From Symsagittifera roscoffensis (Eukaryota; Xenacoelomorpha; Acoela; Convolutidae), in contig NC_087064.1 of assembly GCF_963678635.1 (NCBI RefSeq), positions 46,297,346 through 46,361,345 of the forward strand: a DNA stretch of 64,000 nucleotides, written 5' to 3'. The notes below the pieces were generated by a model. That model was not told the origin of the DNA. It saw only the letters and a program-made list of their open reading frames with translations, and searched no databases. Shown here in pieces: positions 57,601 to 64,000 of the stretch (the first letter of the stretch is position 1; each line of letters starts with the position of its first letter). A program made the translations under genes and the position numbers.

Positions 57601-60600
57601 TGAACCGCTCGTTCGCCAATAAATATCAAAGCCTAATCAAAAACGCGAAAATTTAATCAAAACTGATTTAAGGCAATTTTGGTTACTTCCAAATATCGAT
57701 ATTCAAGTTCAAAGATATTTTTATAGGCGGTAATTCAATTGTGATAACTTTATTAAGACTTCATATTTATGTAATAACAGCCAAAAACAGAACAACGTGA
57801 AGCCAGGCTTAGATTGGAAAATTTCACGGAATTGGACACTTCAGTAGGCAAAACAGGCATCATTTCTACTAAAATCCAACTCAAGTGAACATAACACAGC
57901 CTATCGCAATAGCGTCAGTTAAATTAGGACACATTAGAACATTATAGAGCCAGAAATCCATTTGGAAGCAGTAATCCGTTTCTCGATTTCGATGTGGCAG
58001 TGACGATATTTTTCCAGTCCATCGAGCTTCCTTTTTCCAAAAAATCAATTACATCTCCGACCTTTACTGCGCACTCTGTGATTTCCATCAATTATGATGT
58101 TTCTGCGGATTGAACTTGACTAAGAATTGGCCTCTGAAGAGGTTATTTTCAATCAACTATAAGAAGAATTACGGAAACTAAAGTTAAATTATTAAACAAA
58201 ACATTGAATCTGGATCAATTAAATGCAGTAGTTTTGAAGAACTGTTATCTATTGCGATTTCCTGAAAAAAGTACATTTATTTTCAATTTTTTTTTACATT
58301 TTTCCATCGGAACACCTTGGGTTTCTCAGAATTCAGTTGCTACTCAAGCGCACAAGCAAACAGCATAAATGGTATCAAAATGGAAAAAAAACATGTCCGA
58401 CAAATTGTAAACGAAATGTGTTCAAAACATGGGGTTATTTAAAACTTTCAGAGCTCGTACCTTGAAACTTGTGAAAAGGCCCCCTCGCTGTGACTAAAAA
58501 AAATGATACTTGGTTGGTACTTTGAATGAAAAGAATTGCTGATTTAACTGAATTTTCATAGCAATTAAGATTTTCAGTCAAAAAATTTTTCATAAGGTTC
58601 AGCTCATGCAAATTTAGAAGAAAAAGAAAATGGTATCAAAATGGAAAAAAAACATGTCCGACAAATTGTAAACGAAATGTGTTCAAAACATGGGGTTATT
58701 TAAAACTTTCAGAGCTCGTACCTTGAAACTTGTGAAAAGGCCCCCTCGCTGTGACTAAAAAAAATGATACTTGGTTGGTACTTTGAATGAAAAGAATTGT
58801 TGATTTTACTGAATTTTCATAGCAATTAAGATTTTCAGTCAAAAAATTTTTCATAAGGTTCAGTTCATGCAAATTTAGAAGAAAAAAACTCCGTATATTC
58901 GAAAAGAAAAAATCAAACAACATTGCAATCAAGAGAACATTTTGTTCATTTTGAGGAAATTCTATCGGACTTCAATCTCCAAAGATAATTGAGAGAAGTA
59001 TTTGCAAATAAAATCACGATTACAGTGCGCTTCTAGCAGAATGTCTTTTATGAGGTAATGAACCGCTCGTTCGCCAATAAATATCAAAGCCTAATCAAAA
59101 ACGCGAAAATTTAATCAAAACTGATTTAAGGCAATTTTGGTTACTTTCAAATATCGATATTCAAGTTCAAAGATATTTTTATAGGCGGTAATTCAATTGT
59201 GATAACTTTATTAAGACTTCATATTTATGTAATAACAGCCAAAAACAGAACAACGTGAAGCCAGGCTTAGATTGGAAAATTTCACGGAATTGAACACTCC
59301 AGTAGGCAAAACAGGCATCATTTCTAGTAAAATCCAACTCAAGTGAACATAACACAGCCTATCGCAATAGCGTCAGTTAAATTAGGACACATTAGAACAT
59401 TATAGAGCCAGAAATCCATTTGGAAGCAGTAATCCGTTTCTCGATTTCGATGTGGCAGTGACGATATTTTTCCAGTCCATCGAGCTTCCTTTTTCCAAAA
59501 AATCAATTACATCTCCGACCTTTACTGCGCACTCTGTGATTTCCATCGATTATGATGTTTCTGCGGATTGAACTTGACTAAGAATTGGCTTCTGAGGAGG
59601 TTATTTTCAATCAACTATAAGAAGAATTACGGAAACTAAAGTTAAATTATTAAACAAAACATTGAATCTGGATCAATTAAATGCAGTAGTTTTGAAGAAC
59701 TGCTATCTATTGCGATTTCCTGAAAAAAGTACATTTATTTTCAATTTTTTTTTTCATTTTTCCATCGGAACACCTTGGGTTTCTCAGAATTCAGTTGCTA
59801 CTCAAGCGCACAAGAAAACAGCATAAATGGTATCAAAATGGAAAAAAAACATGTCCGACAAATTGTAAACGAAATGTGTTCAAAACATGGGGTTATTTAA
59901 AACTTTCAGAGCTCGTACCTTGAAACTTGTGAAAAGGCCCCCTCGCTGTGACTAAAAAAAATGATACTTGGTTGGTACTTTGAATGAAAAGAATTGTTGA
60001 TTTTACTGAATTTTCATAGCAATTAAGATTTTCAGTCAAAAATTTTTTCATAAGGTTAAGCTCATGCAAATTTAGAAGAAAAAAACTCCGTATATTCGAA
60101 AAGAAAAAATCAAACAACATTGCAATCAAGTAAACATTTTGTTCATTTTGAAGAAATTCTATCGGACTTCAACCTCCAAAGATGTTTGAGAGAAGCATTT
60201 GCAAATAAAATCACGATTACAGTGAGCTCCTAGCAGATTGTCTCTTATGAGGTAATGAATCGCTCGTTCTCCAATAAATATCAAAGCCTAATCAAAAACG
60301 CGAAAAATAATCAAAATTGATTTAAGGCAATTTTGGTTACTTTCAAATATCGATATTCAAGTTCAAGGATATTTTTATAGGCGGTAATTCAAATGTGATA
60401 ACTTTATTAAGACTTCAAATTTATGTAATAACAGCCAAAAACAGATCAACGTGAAGCCAGGCTTAGATTGGAAAATTTCACGGAATTGGACACTCCAGTA
60501 GGCAAAACAGGCATCATTTCTAGTAAAATCCAAGTCAAGTGAACATAACACAGAATATCGCAATAGCGTCAGTTAAATTAGGACATACTAGAAAATTATA

Positions 60601-63600
60601 GAGCCAGAAATCCATTTGGAAGCAGTAATCCTCTTCAGCCGTTTCTCGATTTCGATGTGGCAGTGACGATATTTTTCCAGTCCATCGAGCTTTCTTTTTC
60701 CAAAAAATCAATTACATCTCCGACCTTTACTGCGCACTTTGTGATTTCCATCGATTATGATGTTTCTGCGTTTTGAACTTGACTAAGAATTCGCTTCTGA
60801 CGAGGTTATTTTCAATCAACTATAAGAAGAATTACGGAAACTAAAGTTAAATTATTAAACAAAACATTGAATCTGGATCAATTAAATGCAGTAGTTTTGA
60901 ATAACTGTTATCTATTGCGATTTCCTGAAAAAAGTACATTTATTTTCAATTTTTTTTTTCATTTTTCCATCGGAACACCTTGGATTTCTCAGAATTCAGT
61001 TGCTACTCAAGCGCACAAGCAAACAGCATAAATGGTATCAAAATGGAAGAAAAAAACATGTCCGACAAATTGTAAGCGAAATGTGTTCAAAACATGGGGT
61101 TATTTAAAACTTTCAGAGCTCGTACCTTGAAACTTGTGAAAAGGCCCCCTCGCTGTGACTAAAAAAATGATACTTGGTTGGTACTTTGATTGAAAAGAAT
61201 TGTTGATTTTACTGAATTTTCATAGCAATTAAGATTTTCAGTCAAAAATTTTTTCATAAGGTTAAGCTCATGCAAATTTAGAAGAAAAAAAACTCCGTAT
61301 ATTCGAAAAAAAATCAAACAACATTGCAATCAAGTGAACATTTTGTTCATTTTGAGGAAATTCTATCGGACTTCAACCTCCAAAGATGTTTGAGAGAAGC
61401 ATTTACAAATAAAATCACGATTACAGTGAGCTCCTAGCAGATTGTCTCTTATGAGGTAATGAATCGCTCGTTCGCCAATAAATATCAAAGCCTAATCAAA
61501 AACGCGAAAAATAATCAAAATTGATTTAAGGCAATTTTGGTTACTTTCAAATATCGATATTCAAGTTCAAGGATATTTTTATAGGCGGTAATTCAAATGT
61601 GATAACTTTATTAAGACTTCATATTTATGTAATAACAGCCAAAAACAGATCAACGTGAAGCCAGGCTTAGATTGGAAAACTTCACGGAATTGGACACTCC
61701 AGTAGGCAAAACAGGCATCATTTCTAGTAAAATCCGATTCAAGTAAACATAACACAGCCTATCGCAATGGCGTCAATTAAATTAGGACACATTAGAACAT
61801 TATAGAGCCAGAAATTCATTTGGAAGCAGTAATCCTCTTCAGCCGTTTCTCGATTTCGATGTGGCAGTGACGATATTTTTCCAGTCCATCGAGCTTCCTT
61901 TTTCCAAAAAATCAATTACATCTCCGACCTTTACTGCGCACTCTGTGATTTCCATCGATTATGATGTTTCTGCGGATTGAACTTGACTAAGAATTGGCTT
62001 CTGAAGAGGTTATTTTCAATCAACTATAAGAAGAATTACGGAAACTAAAGTTAAATTATTAAACAAAACATTGAATCTGGATCAATTAAATGCAGTAGTT
62101 TTGAAGAACTGTTATCTATTGCGATTTTCTGAAAAAGTACATTTATTTTCAGTTTTTTTTTTCATTTTTCCATCGGAACACCTTGGGTTTCTCAGAATTC
62201 AGTTGCTACTCAATACTCAAGCGCACAAGCAAACAGCATAAATGGTATCAAAATGGAAAAAAAACATGTCCGACAAATTGTAAACGAAATGTGTTCAAAA
62301 CATGGGGTTATTTAAAACTTTCAGAGCTCGTACCTTGAAACTTGTGAAAAGGCTCCCTCGCTGTGACTAAAAAAAATGATACTTGATTTTACTGAATTTT
62401 CATAGCAATTAAGATTTTTAGTAAAAAAATTTTTCATAAGGTTCAGCTCATGCAAATTTAGAAGAAAACTCCGTATATTCGAAAAGAAAAAATCAAACAA
62501 CATTGCAATCAAGTGAACATTTTGTTCATTTTGAGGAAATTCTATCGGACTTCGATCTCAGAAGATATTTGAGAGAAGTATTTGCAAAATCACGATTTCA
62601 GTGAGCTTCTAGCAGAATGTCTTTTATGAGGTAATGAACCGCTCGTTCGCCAATAAATATCAAAGCCTAATCAAAAACGCGAAAATTTAATCAAAACTGA
62701 TTTAAGGCAATTTTGGTTACTTTCAAATATCGATATTCAAGTTCAAAGATATTTTTATAGGCGGTAATTCAATTGTGATAACTTTATTAATACTTCAAAT
62801 TTATGTAATAACAGCCAAAAACAGAACAACGTGAAGCCAGGCTTAGATTGGAAAATTTCACCGAATTGGACACTCCAGTAGACGAAACAGGCATCATTTC
62901 TCGTAAAATCCAACTCAAGTGAACATAACACAGCCTATCGCAGTAGCGTCAGTTAAATTAGGACACATTAGAACATTATAGAGCCAGAAATACATTTCGA
63001 AGTAGTAATCCTCTTCAGCCGTTTCTCGATTTCGATGTGGCAGTGACGATATTTTTCCAGTCCATCGAGCTTCCTTTTTCAAAAAAAAACCAATTACATC
63101 TCGGACCTTTATTGCGCACTCTGTGATTTCCATCGATTATGATGTTTCTGAGGATTGAACTTGACTAAAAATTGGCTTCTGAAGAGGTTATTTCCAATCA
63201 ACTATAAGAAGAATTACGGAAACTAAAGTTAAATTAATCAGCAAAACATTGCGATTTCCTGAAAAAAGTACATTTATTTTCAATTTTTTTTTAATTTTTC
63301 AATCGGAACAGCTTGGGTTTCTCAGAATTCAGTTGCTACTCAAGCGCACAAGCAAACAGCATAAATGGTATCAAAATGGAAAAAAAACATGTCCGCCAAA
63401 TTGTAAACGAAATGTGTTCAGAACATAGGGATATTTAAAACTTTCAGAGCTCGTACCTTGAAACTTGTGAAAAGGCCCCCTCGCTGTGACTAAAAAAATG
63501 ATACTTGGTTGGTACTTTGAATGAAAAGAATTGTTGATTTTACTGAATTTTCATAGCAATTAATATTTTCAGTCAAAAATTTTCTCATAAGGTTCAGCTC

Positions 63601-64000
63601 ACGCAAATTTGGAAAAAAAACTCCGTATATTCGAATAGAAAAAATCAAACAACATTGCAATCAAGTGAACATTTTGTTCATTTCGAGGAAATTCTATCGG
63701 ACTTCAATCTCCAAAGATATTTGAGAAAACTGTTTGCAAAAAAATCATGCTTACAGTGAGCTCCTAGCAGATTGTCTCTTATGAGGTAATGAACCGCTCG
63801 TTTGCCAATAAATATCAAAGCCTAATCAAAAACGCGAAAAAAAAATCAAAAATGATTTCAGGCAATTTTGGTTATTTTCAAATATCGATATTCAAGGATA
63901 TTTTAATAGGCGGTAATTCAATTGTGATAACTTTATTAAGACTTCATATTTATGTAATAACAGCCAAAAACAGAACAACGTGAAGCCCGGCTTAGATTGG
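51600..64000. repeat. Satellite B, young homogeneous tandem array
   Basis: The landmark GGAACACCTTGGGTTTCTCA and close variants occur at 51,811, 52,875, 53,931, 55,132, 56,857, 58,309, 59,767, 60,972, 62,175 and 63,305. Unit lengths are therefore 1,064, 1,056, 1,201, 1,725, 1,452, 1,458, 1,205, 1,203 and 1,130 bp. The base unit is about 1,203 bp. Shorter units lack about 143 bp, and longer units carry extra internal blocks. Recurring open frames of 60-99 codons on both strands (for example those containing FDFTRNDACFAYWSVQFRE and MNLDQLNAVVLKNCYLLRFP) are repeat-borne and break by small indels between copies. The array continues off the right edge. Confidence 0.95.
55191..55973. repeat. Internal block of satellite B present three times in tandem
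   Basis: The word AAATGGTATCAAAATGG starts at about 55,191, 55,452 and 55,713, exactly 261 bp apart. Each block runs through ACATGTCCGACAAATTG and GGCCCCCTC to CAAATTTAGAAGAAAAAG. The third copy continues into CTCCGTATATTCG, which is the normal unit. Two later units (from 56,926 and 58,368) carry the block twice. Confidence 0.92.

Overview
The window looks like nuclear DNA of an invertebrate animal: it is AT-rich, has GT-AG introns with T-rich acceptors, non-LTR retrotransposon remnants and long tandem-repeat arrays. There are no operons, Shine-Dalgarno sites or CRISPR. The species cannot be named from the sequence. Repeat boundaries below are approximate (about 20 bp or more); exon edges were placed by reading splice sites and phases by eye.

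Layout. (1) 1-31,870: one unbroken satellite array (family A) built from a monomer of about 87 bp. It is organised into several different higher-order repeats with periods of about 975, 1,590, 2,865, 1,854, 4,003, 2,434 and 907 bp. The copies nearest the right edge are the most diverged. (2) 32,514-37,880, minus strand: the 5' two thirds of a sorting nexin gene of the SNX1/SNX2 type. Seven exons were reconstructed with consistent phases, encoding an acidic N-terminus, a complete PX domain, the post-PX amphipathic helix and the first turns of the BAR domain. The rest of the BAR domain was not found between exon 7 and the satellite. Its 3.5 kb intron 3 holds an antisense LINE remnant, a nested insert with a 72-codon open frame, and decayed family A monomers. 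(3) 38,172-39,407: a 19-bp triplet repeat, a MITE-like inverted repeat, and a minus-strand terminal exon whose 30 residues resemble the C-terminus of TatD-family nucleases. (4) 39,410-43,480: mostly non-coding DNA with two of three copies of a dispersed repeat (family C) and a tRNA-like relic. (5) 43,480-64,000: a second tandem repeat (family B), unit about 1.2 kb. It is old and diverged on the left, where a broken LINE has inserted at 44,400-46,545, and young and homogeneous from about 51.6 kb to the right edge. Several young units carry an extra one or two copies of a 250-261 bp internal block.

How it fits together: only the sorting nexin gene and the putative TatD-like exon look like host genes. 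The rest is repeats and decayed retrotransposons. The short open frames in families A and B recur because the repeats recur and are not called as genes. The most notable point is that the sorting nexin gene runs straight into a satellite array of at least 31.8 kb. Either the array lies in a very large intron or the gene is truncated there. I found no evidence of a defence system or other novel protein machinery.
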